Positions 24,155-33,998 of a stretch of DNA of 64,000 bases are shown here, one piece after another; within the stretch, counting starts at the first letter, position 1, and each line of letters opens with the position of its first letter. The notes below the pieces were generated by a model. It ran no database searches, was not told where the DNA came from, and saw only the letters and a program-made list of their open reading frames with translations. Position numbers and translations under genes: made by a program. The DNA is taken from assembly GCA_963707575.1 (NCBI GenBank), contig OY970171.1, positions 3,038,001-3,102,000 of the forward strand, in the 5' to 3' direction. Origin of the DNA: Gaiellasilicea sp963707575 (GTDB lineage: Bacteria > Actinomycetota > Thermoleophilia > Gaiellales > Gaiellaceae).

Positions 24155-25440
24155 GCCGCGACTCGCTTGCGGAGGCGGAGCTTGTGCAGCACCCAGAGGA
24201 TGAGGACGTCCGCGCCCACGAAGAGGACGACGAGCCCCTGGATCATCACCGTCAGGTTCGAGGCGAGCTCGGGCCTGAAGATCTCGGGATCGAGGTTCCT
24301 CGTCGACGTGCCCACAGTGAGCGCCGCGAAGAGGAGGCCGGCGAGGCCGATCCCGATCGCCGTGTTCCGCCCGAGCAGGGCGACGGCGATCCCGGTGAAG
24401 GCGACCAACGAGGTGATGAGGACGTCGTTCGTGTTGATCCGGTACTGCCAGCCGAGGATGTCGATGGTGCCGGCGAGACCGGCGAACGTGCCCGAGATGG
24501 CCATGGCCAGGAAGTAGTTGCGGGCGACCGAGATGCCGCCGTAGCGGGCGGCCTCGGGGTTGAACCCGACCGCGCGCACCTCGTAGCCGAGCGTCGTGCG
24601 GTTCAGCGTGATCCAGTAGACGACGAGCGCCGCGAGCGCGACGAAGAAGCCGACGTGCAGACCCTGGAGCAGCGGATCGCCCCAGAGGAGGCCGAGCTTC
24701 GACTCCTCGAGGACGTCGTTCGAGACCGGCACGGACGGCTGGGTGTCGTTCTGGAGCGGACCGCCCAGGCTGAAGAGAAAGACCCCCACCCACACCGCGA
24801 TCCAGTTGAGCATGATCGTCGTGATCACCTCGTGCGCGCCCACGGTGGCCTTCAGCAGGCCCGCGATCCCCGCCCACAGCGCTCCGGCGAGCGAGCCGGC
24901 GATGACGGCGAGCAGGATGTGGACGAGCCCGGGCAGCCCGGGCAGCGACGACCCGATCCAGACGGCCGTGATCGCACCGGCGAGGTACTGGCCCTGCCCG
25001 CCGATGTTGAACATGCCGCAGCGGAACGCAAACGCGACCGCGAGCCCGGTGAGCACGAGCGGCACCCAGATGATCAGCGTCTGCTGGAGGTTGACTGCGG
25101 CGAGCGACTCGAAGTCGTTCGTGTTCCACGGGAACCAGACGTACGTCGACGTGAACGGGAGGCGGATCTCGTAGGAGCCGACCTCGAGGAACCAGTTCAG
25201 CCCGGAGCCCTCGAAGATCGCCTTGTAGGTCGTGAGCGGGTTCTTCCCGGTGGTGATGAGGACGACCAGGCCGCCGATGAAGAAGGCGAGGATCGTCGTC
25301 AGGACCGGGACGAGGATCCCGCCGGCCTTGTGCCAGACGGCGACCTTCGTCGCGACGCTCGGCGCGTAGTCGCCGCCCGTGCGCTCCTGGGTGACCTTGC
25401 CCGACCCCTCCTCGGGCGGGCCGCCCTCAGGCTCGCTCAT
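24151..25440 (-). CDS. Nucleoside ABC transporter permease (NupP/YufP-like)
   Basis: 429-residue permease, partner of the preceding entry. A soluble N-terminus of about 40 residues precedes the first helix (ILVPVLTTILAFFIGGLVVL). The family motif FRCGMFNIGGQGQYLAG is present, as is the coupling loop YEVRAVGFNPEAARYGGIS. Translation starts directly after repeat family A copy 2, whose GGAG sequence provides the ribosome site. Substrate inferred as nucleosides from the BMP-type binding proteins and the nearby nucleoside hydrolase. Confidence 0.92.
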   Translation of the reverse strand: MSEPEGGPPEEGSGKVTQERTGGDYAPSVATKVAVWHKAGGILVPVLTTILAFFIGGLVVLITTGKNPLTTYKAIFEGSGLNWFLEVGSYEIRLPFTSTYVWFPWNTNDFESLAAVNLQQTLIIWVPLVLTGLAVAFAFRCGMFNIGGQGQYLAGAITAVWIGSSLPGLPGLVHILLAVIAGSLAGALWAGIAGLLKATVGAHEVITTIMLNWIAVWVGVFLFSLGGPLQNDTQPSVPVSNDVLEESKLGLLWGDPLLQGLHVGFFVALAALVVYWITLNRTTLGYEVRAVGFNPEAARYGGISVARNYFLAMAISGTFAGLAGTIDILGWQYRINTNDVLITSLVAFTGIAVALLGRNTAIGIGLAGLLFAALTVGTSTRNLDPEIFRPELASNLTVMIQGLVVLFVGADVLILWVLHKLRLRKRVAA

Positions 25441-25542
25441 ACCCGCTCCAGCGCCGGCAAAGCCGGCACCTCCGCGCTGGTCCGCTCCGGCGCGGCTCCG
25501 TCGAGCCTACCCGGCTGAGCGGCTCCGCCGAGCCTACGCCGC
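25441..25542 (-). repeat. Intercistronic hairpin repeat, family A, copy 2
   Basis: 102-nt element exactly between the ATPase stop codon and the permease ATG. Same order of parts as copy 1 (TAGGCTCG hairpin, then GGAGGTGCCGGC-TTT-GCCGGC, then GGAGCGGGT and ATG), but the TAGGCTCGNCGGAGCCG unit is present twice. The duplication shows that this part can expand. Confidence 0.75.
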
Positions 25543-27078
<1,536 letters not shown>

Positions 27079-27084
27079 CGCGCG

Positions 27085-27090
27085 ATCCTA
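27085..27090 (-). promoter_or_regulatory. Predicted -10 box of leaderless ATPase mRNA
   Basis: Minus strand reads TAGGAT, 6 nt before the ATG at 27078, with no ribosome-binding site between. The same hexamer and spacing occur at dapA. Confidence 0.45.
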
Positions 27091-27137
27091 ACCTGGTTTG
27101 CTGCAAAGGAGCACGGCCAAACCTGCGATCAATAGGT

Positions 27138-27192
27138 GAGGCGGCGACGCCGCCTCCTTCAGGGGTCTTGCCGTGAGCATGGCGTAGCCATG
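27138..27192 (+). repeat. Hairpin repeat, family B, copy 1
   Basis: Three parts in order: triloop hairpin GAGGCGGC-GAC-GCCGCCTC (27138-27156), core CTTCAGGGGTCTTGCCG (27157-27173), and hairpin CATGGC-GTA-GCCATG (27178-27192). The core is the reverse complement, with few changes, of sequences at 53167-53183 and 53579-53595. A further GCGGGC-TTT-GCCCGC hairpin follows near 27220-27234. It occupies the gap between the BMP lipoprotein and ATPase genes and could attenuate or stabilise that transcript. Confidence 0.65.
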
Positions 27193-27256
27193 CCCACGCA
27201 GCTCTTGACGTCGCGCGGGTGCGGGCTTTGCCCGCGCCCTTGCGCAAGAGAGAGCC

Positions 27257-28345
27257 CTAACCGCCGACTGTGTCGGGGATGTCGGTCAGCGCGCCGGAGC
27301 CGATCTGCTCCTGGACGTCGTTGACCTCCGCGATGATCTCCCCCGACACCTCGGACGAGATCTCGCCGAGCCCGACTGCGCCCGACGCGACGTCGAACGT
27401 CGTGTCCTCGCCGCCGGCGAAGCTGCCGTCCTGGACGCCCTGGATCGTCTGGAAGACGGCCACGTCCACCTTCTTCAGCGCGCTCGTGAGCACGTGCTCG
27501 CCCAGGAAGCCCTGGTCGGCGTCGACGCCGATGCCGTTCACGTTCTGCTCCTCCGCCGCGTTCAGCGCGCCGAGCCCGCACTGGCCCGCCACCTGGAAGA
27601 CGACCGTGGAGCCGCGCGAGATCTGGTTGAGAGCGATCTCCTTGCACTTGGCCTGGTCGACGAAGTCCTGCGAGTAGGCGTTGATGGTCGTGATCCCGGG
27701 GGTCGCCGCCTCGGCGCCCGCCTGGTAGCCGGCGATGTAACGGTCGACCGGCGGGATCTTCTGGCCGCCCACGGAGCTGATCGTGGGATTGGCGGTGCCC
27801 GCCTCGGCGACGAAGAGTCCGGCGAGATACCCGGCGAGGTAGCCCGCCTCCTGCTCCTTGAAGAGCAGGCCCCGCACGTTGGCCGGGCTCGACTCCATAT
27901 CCGACTGCGGGTAGTCGATGATCGCGAAGTTCACGTCCGGGAAGCGGTTCGCCACGGTCTCGACTGCCTCCGCCATCAGGAAGCCGACGCCGATCACGAT
28001 GTCGTAGTCCTGCTGGGCGAGCGTGGAGAGGTTCGGGACGTAGTCCGAGTTCGCGCGCGAGATGACGACGCGTCCCTCGACCCCGAGCTCGTCCTCGGCC
28101 CGTTCCAGCCCCTGGTTCGCGAGGAAGTTGAACGAGCGGTCGTCGAGACCGCCTATGTCCGTGACGAGGCCGACCTTGATCGCGGGCCCGGTGCCGCCCG
28201 TTGTGTCGGTGCCGGTGTCCGTGGCGGTCGTGCCCGCTGCGTCCCCATCGTCCTCGTCGTCGTCCCCGCCGCAGCCCGCCGCCGCGAGCACGAGCACTGC
28301 GAGAAGTGCGAGCAAGAGGAACCGGAGGTGCTTCCCAGCCGTCAC
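27257..28345 (-). CDS. BMP-family nucleoside-binding lipoprotein
   Basis: 362-residue substrate-binding protein of the Bmp/Med (basic membrane lipoprotein) family, which feeds purine nucleosides to NupOPQ-type importers. A lipoprotein signal ends in VLAAAGC (Cys25), followed by an acidic/Thr-rich linker. Conserved ligand-pocket motifs: LVTDIGGLDDRSFNF, GVGFLMAEAV, FQVAGQCGLGAL and IGVDADQG. GTG start at 28345, with TATGAC about 8 nt upstream. Separated from the ATPase gene by the family B repeat. Confidence 0.93.
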   Translation of the reverse strand: MTAGKHLRFLLLALLAVLVLAAAGCGGDDDEDDGDAAGTTATDTGTDTTGGTGPAIKVGLVTDIGGLDDRSFNFLANQGLERAEDELGVEGRVVISRANSDYVPNLSTLAQQDYDIVIGVGFLMAEAVETVANRFPDVNFAIIDYPQSDMESSPANVRGLLFKEQEAGYLAGYLAGLFVAEAGTANPTISSVGGQKIPPVDRYIAGYQAGAEAATPGITTINAYSQDFVDQAKCKEIALNQISRGSTVVFQVAGQCGLGALNAAEEQNVNGIGVDADQGFLGEHVLTSALKKVDVAVFQTIQGVQDGSFAGGEDTTFDVASGAVGLGEISSEVSGEIIAEVNDVQEQIGSGALTDIPDTVGG

Positions 28346-28406
28346 GGGTCCAAGTCATACCAGACGGCCGTACTCGGCAAACAACCCGAGCGGCCGAGCA
28401 CCCGTG

Positions 28407-28440
28407 GGAGGGCGGGCCTACTGCTGCAGGCCCGCCCTCC
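28407..28440 (-). terminator. Terminator after second BMP gene
   Basis: GGAGGGCGGGCCT (28407-28419) pairs perfectly with AGGCCCGCCCTCC (28428-28440): a 13-bp GC-rich stem with an 8-nt loop, 14 nt past the stop of the minus-strand BMP gene. No T-tract follows. Confidence 0.75.
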
Positions 28441-28454
28441 GCAACGGAGTGGAA

Positions 28455-29483
28455 CTACTTCTTGACCGTGCGGCCGATCTTGATCTTGCCGGCAGCGATC
28501 TGAGCGGCGACCTTGTCGAGCTTCGCCTTGAGCGTCTTCGGGGCCTTGGCGCTGATCCGCCCGTAGCCGACGCCCTTGTTCTTCACGTTGAAGAGCGTGT
28601 CCGTGCCGCCCTTGAACGTGCCCTTCTTGACCATGTTGATCGTCGAGAAGACGGCCACGTTGACCTTCTTCTGCGCGCTCGTGAGCACGTGTGCGCCGAT
28701 GTAGCCCTGATCGGCGTCGACACCCACGCCCCACTTGCTCTGCTCCTTGGCGGCGGAGAGCGCGCCCAGGCCGCACTGGCCGGCGACCTGGAAGATCACG
28801 TCGGCACCTTCCGCGATCTGGTTCAGCGCGATTTCCTTGCACTTGTCCTGAGCGACGAAGTCCTGCGAGTAGCCGTTCAGGGTCTTCATGCCCTTCTTCG
28901 TCGCCTTGGCGCCCTTCTGGTAGCCGGCGATGAACGCGTCCACGGGCGGGATCTTGATCCCGCCGACGGAGCCGACCACGTTCGACTTCGAGACCGTCGC
29001 CGCAGCGACGCCCGCGAGGTACCCCGCCTCCTGCTCGGCGAAGATCAGGCCGCGGACGTTCTTCGGCTTGCCCTTCAGCGCGACCCACGGGTAGTCGATG
29101 ATCGCGAACTTCGTGTTCGGGAAGCGCTTCGCGACCGCAGCGACCTGGTCGGCCATGAGGAAGCCGACGCCGATCACGAGGTCGGCGTCGTACTGCCGCA
29201 CGGCGGCGGACAGGTTCGGGATGTACGCAGCGTTCGAGCCCGAGATGAACACCCGGCCCTGGATCTTCAGCTGCTTCTTGGCGTCGTTCAGGCCCTTGTT
29301 GGCCAGGAAGTTGAACGACTTGTCGTCGAGGCCACCGATGTCGGTGACCAGCGCGACCTTGAGCGGCTCCTGCGCCGTGGCGCCGGCTGCGTCCGTCTTC
29401 GCCGACCCGGTGCCGGCAACCGCGAGCGTCACGACCGCGATGAGTGCGGCCGCGAGCAGCGGCATCAACTTTCTTGCTTTCAC
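28455..29483 (-). CDS. BMP-family nucleoside-binding protein, second copy
   Basis: 342 residues, paralogous to the neighbouring lipoprotein along its length (LVTDIGGLDDKSFNF, GVGFLMADQV, FQVAGQCGLGAL, VGVDADQG). Unlike it, the signal peptide (LMPLLAAALIAVVTLAVAG) lacks a lipobox Cys, so the product should be released or anchored otherwise. The ribosome site AAGGAGGG before GTG 29483 is the strongest in the importer locus, and an own AT-rich upstream region plus a downstream terminator make it a separate transcription unit. Likely abundant and possibly of different ligand preference. Confidence 0.9.
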   Translation of the reverse strand: MKARKLMPLLAAALIAVVTLAVAGTGSAKTDAAGATAQEPLKVALVTDIGGLDDKSFNFLANKGLNDAKKQLKIQGRVFISGSNAAYIPNLSAAVRQYDADLVIGVGFLMADQVAAVAKRFPNTKFAIIDYPWVALKGKPKNVRGLIFAEQEAGYLAGVAAATVSKSNVVGSVGGIKIPPVDAFIAGYQKGAKATKKGMKTLNGYSQDFVAQDKCKEIALNQIAEGADVIFQVAGQCGLGALSAAKEQSKWGVGVDADQGYIGAHVLTSAQKKVNVAVFSTINMVKKGTFKGGTDTLFNVKNKGVGYGRISAKAPKTLKAKLDKVAAQIAAGKIKIGRTVKK

Positions 29484-29586
29484 TTGCCCTCCTTAGGAGT
29501 TACAAATCAATCCACCGCGAGACTTGGACGCTTGATTCAACCCTAAGTTGGCGCAGATTGAAAGACCTTGCCGCAAATTCTGAGAT

Positions 29587-31770
29587 TTACGGCGCGTGGA
29601 CCATGCGCTCGACCGCCGCTTCGTCCACCAGGACGCGCCGCGGCTTCGAGCCCTCGTAGCCCGAGATGATCCCGCGCCGCTCCAGCATGTCGATCAGCCG
29701 CCCGGCTCTCGTGTAGCCCACACGCAGCCGTCGCTGGATCAGGCTCACCGACGCCGTCTGCGTCTGCACGACGATCTCGATCGCCTTGTCGAGCAGCGGG
29801 TCCTCGTCCGGGTCGAAGTCGCCGTCGTGCGCGTCGACGTCGTCGTCGAGTGACTCCGGCGCCTCGAGCAGGGTCGCGTCGAGCTCCTGCTCCCGCTGGT
29901 GGCGGCACTGCTCGACGACAAGCGCGACCTCGTCCTCGCTCACGTACGCCCCCTGGACACGCTGTAGGCGCGAGGTCCCGAGCGGCTTGAAGAGCATGTC
30001 GCCCTGACCGAGCAGGCTCTCCGCGCCGGAGCCGTCGAGGATGACGCGGGAGTCGGTCTGGCTCGAGACGGCGAAGGCGATCCGGCTCGGCACGTTCGCC
30101 TTGATCATCCCCGTGATCACGTCCACCGACGGCCGCTGGGTCGCGAGCACGAGGTGGATGCCGACCGCACGGGACTTCTGCGCGAGCCGGATGATCGCGT
30201 CCTCGACGGCCTGTGGACTGATCATCATCAGGTCGGCCAGCTCGTCGATCACGACCAGCAAGTACGGGAGCGGATCCTCGCCGCGCGCCCGGAAGGCGCG
30301 GTTGGCCTCGGGCAGGTTGCGCGCGCGCACGATCGAGAGCCGCTCGTAACGGCGCTCCATCTCCGCGACGACGTTCGTCAGCACCGCGCTCGCCTCCTTC
30401 GGGCTCGAGACGACGGGCGTCAGGAGGTGCGGGATGGACTCGTAGTAGTTCAGCTCGATCCGCTTGGGATCGATCAGGATCATCCGCACCTCGTCCGGGG
30501 TCGAGCGGAGCAGGATCGAGGTGAGGATCGTGTTGATGCAGCCCGACTTACCGGAGCCCGTCGTGCCGGCGATCAGGATGTGCGGCATCCGCGCGAGGTC
30601 GGCCCAGACCGCGTTCCCGGAGATGTCCTTGCCGAGCCACACGGCCAGCGGGCTGGCGCTACCGGGCAGGTCGTCGTAGATGTCGCCGAGCGTGACGATC
30701 TTCGGCGCGAGGTTCGGCACCTCGACCCCGACGGCCTGCTTGCCGGGAATCGGCGCGAGGATCCGGATCTCGGTCGTCGCGAGCGCGTAGGAGAGGTCGT
30801 CCTTCAGCCCCGCCACCTTCGAGACCTTCGTGCCGGGCGCGAGCTGGAGCTCGTAGCGCGTCACGCGCGGCCCGGCGATCTGGCCGACGATCGTGGCGTC
30901 GACGCCGAAGTTCGCCAGCGCCGTCACGAGCGTGTCCGCGGTGCGTGCGTTCGCCTGCGTCGTGTCCCCGGTCTGGGCGGGTGAGACCTTGAGCACCTTG
31001 CGGTCGGGCAGCACGTAGTCCGCGTCGATCCGGTCGACGTCGAAGGTCGGCGCCGCATACTCGCCGGTGGGCTCCTCCTCGAGCCCCTCGGAGACGACGT
31101 CGGGGTAGTCCTCGACGACGTCGATGGGCGGCTCGTGGACGAGTGCTGCCGGCGGGCCGGAGACGTAGGCGGTCTCGGCCGTCTGATCCTCCTCCATTCG
31201 CTCCGGCCGCTCGAGCGAGCGCCGCGCGGCGGTGTGCGCGCGGCGGAGGTGCGACCCCGAGCCCCGGAGGATCGCGCCGGCGGAGGCGCCCGTCAGGAGC
31301 AGCGCTCCCGCAGCGAGGGCGGTGACGCCGACGAGGAACGAGCCGGTGTCGCCGAGCAGTTTGGCGAGGCCGCCCCCGAGGACCTCGCCGACGAAGCCTC
31401 CGTGCTCGGAGCCGAGCGTGATCATCAGCCCGGCGCTTGCGACCACGAGCCCGGTGCGGAACGGGTTCACGTCGACGAGCGCGCTGCGGAAGAGCATCAG
31501 CCCGCCGATCGCGACCAGCGCGACCGGCACGACGTACGCCGCCCCGCCGACGACGTCGCGCAGCGCCTGCTCGATCTTCTCGCCCGCCAGGCCGCCCTCC
31601 CAGCCGAGGTAGAGCAGCGTCGCGAGGAACAGCCCGGACGTCGCGAGCGCGAGCCCGACGAGCTCCGGATGCTGGTGCGCTGCGCGTGCGCGCTTGCGCT
31701 TCGTCGTGCGCTTGCGCACGCGCGAGGGTGTGCGCGGCCGCAGTGGCCGCTTCTTCTTCCTGGGCGCCAT
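29587..31770 (-). CDS. ftsK: DNA translocase FtsK/SpoIIIE
   Basis: Membrane-anchored dsDNA pump for chromosome segregation at the septum. 727 residues from ATG 31770 (the ATG at 31812 lacks start context): a basic N-terminus (APRKKKRPLRPR), four hydrophobic helices within residues 35-165, and an acidic linker. The RecA-type motor has Walker A GTTGSGKSG and Walker B LLVVIDELADL, and the C-terminal winged-helix gamma domain (SVSLIQRRLRVGYTRAGRLID) reads KOPS-like sites. Shorter linker than E. coli FtsK, as usual in Gram-positives. Confidence 0.96.
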   Translation of the reverse strand: MAPRKKKRPLRPRTPSRVRKRTTKRKRARAAHQHPELVGLALATSGLFLATLLYLGWEGGLAGEKIEQALRDVVGGAAYVVPVALVAIGGLMLFRSALVDVNPFRTGLVVASAGLMITLGSEHGGFVGEVLGGGLAKLLGDTGSFLVGVTALAAGALLLTGASAGAILRGSGSHLRRAHTAARRSLERPERMEEDQTAETAYVSGPPAALVHEPPIDVVEDYPDVVSEGLEEEPTGEYAAPTFDVDRIDADYVLPDRKVLKVSPAQTGDTTQANARTADTLVTALANFGVDATIVGQIAGPRVTRYELQLAPGTKVSKVAGLKDDLSYALATTEIRILAPIPGKQAVGVEVPNLAPKIVTLGDIYDDLPGSASPLAVWLGKDISGNAVWADLARMPHILIAGTTGSGKSGCINTILTSILLRSTPDEVRMILIDPKRIELNYYESIPHLLTPVVSSPKEASAVLTNVVAEMERRYERLSIVRARNLPEANRAFRARGEDPLPYLLVVIDELADLMMISPQAVEDAIIRLAQKSRAVGIHLVLATQRPSVDVITGMIKANVPSRIAFAVSSQTDSRVILDGSGAESLLGQGDMLFKPLGTSRLQRVQGAYVSEDEVALVVEQCRHQREQELDATLLEAPESLDDDVDAHDGDFDPDEDPLLDKAIEIVVQTQTASVSLIQRRLRVGYTRAGRLIDMLERRGIISGYEGSKPRRVLVDEAAVERMVHAP

Positions 31771-31832
31771 GAAAGGGCGGTTCGACGTGTGGAACCGAAG
31801 CCCTGCGCCCACCGGGTGGCAGAGTCTCGCCG

Positions 31833-32957
31833 ATGCCGCGCGCCGCCCGCACAGCCGTCACCGTCGTCTTCTTCGCGAGCGGAGCCGCGTACGGCAGCTT
31901 CGTCTCGAGGATCCCGGCGCTCAAGGAGAAGCTGGATGCCAGCGAGTCGGAGCTCGGCCTGGTGCTGCTCGCGGGGGCAATCGGCTCGGTCCTGACGCTG
32001 CCGCTGGCCGGGTGGCTGGCGGGGCGCGTCGGCAGCCGTCTGGTGACGCGCGCAGCGCTGGCGGCGGTTGCGGCGACCCTCCCGCTCCTCGCGATCGCGC
32101 CGTCCCTCGTCGCGTTCGCGCTCGTGTTTGCGCTGTTCGGCGCGTGCACGTCGACGCTCGACCTCGCGATGAACGCACATGGCGTCGCCGTCGAGGAGCG
32201 TTATGCGCGGCCGATCTTCTCCTCCTTCCACGCCTCGTGGAGCATCGGCGGGCTCGTCGCCGCAGGCGTGGGCGGCGCCGCGGCTGCACTCGGCGTTTCC
32301 CCGCTCGCGCAACTCTCCGGCGTCGCCCTCGTGATCGCCGCGATCTTCGTCTGGAGCTCGCGCGGGCTGCTGCCACGCGAGGCAGACGCCCGTCCGGCCG
32401 ACTCCGGCTTCCGCCGGCCCTCCCCCGCCCTGCTCGCGCTTGCCGCGCTCGCGTTCGCCGGCCTGCTGGCCGAAGGCGCCGCGGCGGACTGGAGCGGTGT
32501 CTACCTGGACGACTCGGTCGGCACGGGAGAGGCAGCGGCGACGGCGGGTTTCGCCGCCTTCGCGGCCACGATGACACTCGGCCGCCTCGTTGGTGACCGA
32601 CTCACGGAAGCCTGGGGGCCTGTCTCGCTCACCCGCCGGGCAGGTCTGCTCGCGGCAGCGGGAATGGCCCTCGCGCTCGGCATGGGCGACGTGGTCTCCG
32701 GTGTGGTCGGCTTCGCCTGTCTCGGGCTTGGTCTGGCCACCGTCGTGCCGACCGTCTTCCGTGCCGCCGGAAGGCGCTCGTCCTCGCCGGGCGCCGGGAT
32801 CGCTGCCGTCTCCACCGTCGGCTACTCCGCCTTCCTCGTCGGCCCGCCCGCGATCGGGTTCCTGGCCGAGGCGGTGGGCCTGCGCGCCGCGCTCGCGGTC
32901 CTCGTCGGCCTGTGTCTCCTGATCGCCGCGCTCGCGGGTGCTACGCGCGTGGCCTGA
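31833..32957 (+). CDS. MFS transporter
   Basis: 374-residue major facilitator with about 12 hydrophobic segments. The first loop motif is GWLAGRVGSRLVTR, and the second half repeats it as GRLVGDRLTEAWGP. Resembles the sugar/drug exporter-like MFS proteins annotated YbjJ/fucose-permease-like; the substrate is unknown. The only plus-strand gene in the 20-40 kb block. The 3' end overlaps the convergent 51-residue membrane peptide gene by 17 nt. Confidence 0.85.
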   Translation: MPRAARTAVTVVFFASGAAYGSFVSRIPALKEKLDASESELGLVLLAGAIGSVLTLPLAGWLAGRVGSRLVTRAALAAVAATLPLLAIAPSLVAFALVFALFGACTSTLDLAMNAHGVAVEERYARPIFSSFHASWSIGGLVAAGVGGAAAALGVSPLAQLSGVALVIAAIFVWSSRGLLPREADARPADSGFRRPSPALLALAALAFAGLLAEGAAADWSGVYLDDSVGTGEAAATAGFAAFAATMTLGRLVGDRLTEAWGPVSLTRRAGLLAAAGMALALGMGDVVSGVVGFACLGLGLATVVPTVFRAAGRRSSSPGAGIAAVSTVGYSAFLVGPPAIGFLAEAVGLRAALAVLVGLCLLIAALAGATRVA

Positions 32958-33096
32958 CCACGCTCCAGACGAGGAGCGCAGCGCCTGCGACCACGATTGC
33001 GAGCCCGAGCAGGGCGCCGCTCAGCAGGAGCACCATGCCGATGGCGAGCGAGAGGCCCCCGATCGAGGCCGCGACGAGCTGCGGGATACCCGGCAT
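32941..33096 (-). CDS. 51-residue two-helix membrane peptide
   Basis: Starts at ATG 33096 in a TGATG overlap with the nucleoside hydrolase stop, so translation should be coupled. The sequence begins MPGIPQLVAASIGG and is almost wholly hydrophobic: two helices (SIGGLSLAIGMVLLLSGALL and GLAIVVAGAALLVWSVV) and a basic C-terminal RPRA. Codon third positions are strongly G/C, as in the neighbouring genes. No family recognised. Its location suggests a link to the nucleoside salvage operon, but this is inference. Confidence 0.65.
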   Translation of the reverse strand: MPGIPQLVAASIGGLSLAIGMVLLLSGALLGLAIVVAGAALLVWSVVRPRA

Positions 33097-33998
33097 CAGC
33101 CGAGGCTACCGATCCGCTCGAGCAGGAGCTCGAGAAATGCCTCGCCGTCGACCTCGACCGCGACGTCGGCGTTCGGGTCCCGCTCGGTCCGGTGCCAGAG
33201 GTCGACGACGGTGCGCCCCCGGCAGAGCTCGGACTCCAGCTCGACCTCGACGTTCACGTGCTCGGTGCGCAGGAGGCCGGGCTGGAACGCGTACGCGAGC
33301 GCGAGCGCGTCGTGGATCGGAGCGCCATCCCAGCCGTAGGTGCGCGCGTGGTAGCGCTTGAAGAACTCGACGAGCTCGGCGACGAACGTGCCGACCCGGC
33401 CCACGGCCCGGAAGCGCTCGGCCCAGGCCGGAGTGAGCAGCGCGCGGTGCGTCACGTCCAGCCCGACCATCGTCACCGGCACGCCCGCGTGGAACACCGC
33501 CTGCGCCGCCTCGGGATCTGCCCAGATGTTGAACTCGGCCGCCGGGGTCATGTTGCCCTCGGCGATCGCGCCCCCCATCAACACGATCCGCTCCGGCCGC
33601 AGGCCGCGGTCGAGTGCCAGCGCGACGTTCGTGAGCGGCCCGACGGGCACGAGCACGACCTCGGGCGTCACGCGCTCCAGCAGGAAGTCGACGGCGTGCT
33701 GCTCGAGCGGCCGCGCACCGGCTGCAGGCAGCTCGGGCCCGTCCAGACCGCTCTCGCCGTGCACGTGCGCGGCGACATGGAGGTCGCGCACGAGCGGGCG
33801 GTCCGCGCCGGCCGCCACGGGGACGTCGCTCCGCCCCACGAGCTCGAGGACGCGCAGGGCGTTGTCGGTCGTCTTGTCGAGCGTCTGGTTGCCGTGCACC
33901 GTCGTGACGCCGAGCAGCTCCACCTCCGCGCTCGCGAGCGCAAGGAGGAGCGCGATCGCGTCGTCGTGGCCGGGGTCGCAGTCGAGGACGAGCTTCAC
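33096..33998 (-). CDS. Inosine-uridine-preferring nucleoside hydrolase family protein
   Basis: 300 residues. Cleaves the N-glycosidic bond of nucleosides to base and ribose. The N-terminal Ca2+-binding DCDPGHDDA is intact, as are the ribose-pocket motif MGGAIAEGNMTPAAEFN and the later Asp in PIHDALALAY. GTG start at 33998 overlaps the ribokinase stop (GTGA). Together with ribokinase and the BMP importer this gives uptake, cleavage and phosphorylation of ribose from nucleosides. Confidence 0.94.
   Translation of the reverse strand: MKLVLDCDPGHDDAIALLLALASAEVELLGVTTVHGNQTLDKTTDNALRVLELVGRSDVPVAAGADRPLVRDLHVAAHVHGESGLDGPELPAAGARPLEQHAVDFLLERVTPEVVLVPVGPLTNVALALDRGLRPERIVLMGGAIAEGNMTPAAEFNIWADPEAAQAVFHAGVPVTMVGLDVTHRALLTPAWAERFRAVGRVGTFVAELVEFFKRYHARTYGWDGAPIHDALALAYAFQPGLLRTEHVNVEVELESELCRGRTVVDLWHRTERDPNADVAVEVDGEAFLELLLERIGSLG

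Noticed and set aside
31771..31812. Upstream ATG of ftsK at 31812
   Set aside because: The 14 extra residues have no ribosome site and no similarity to the basic FtsK N-terminus that begins at 31770.
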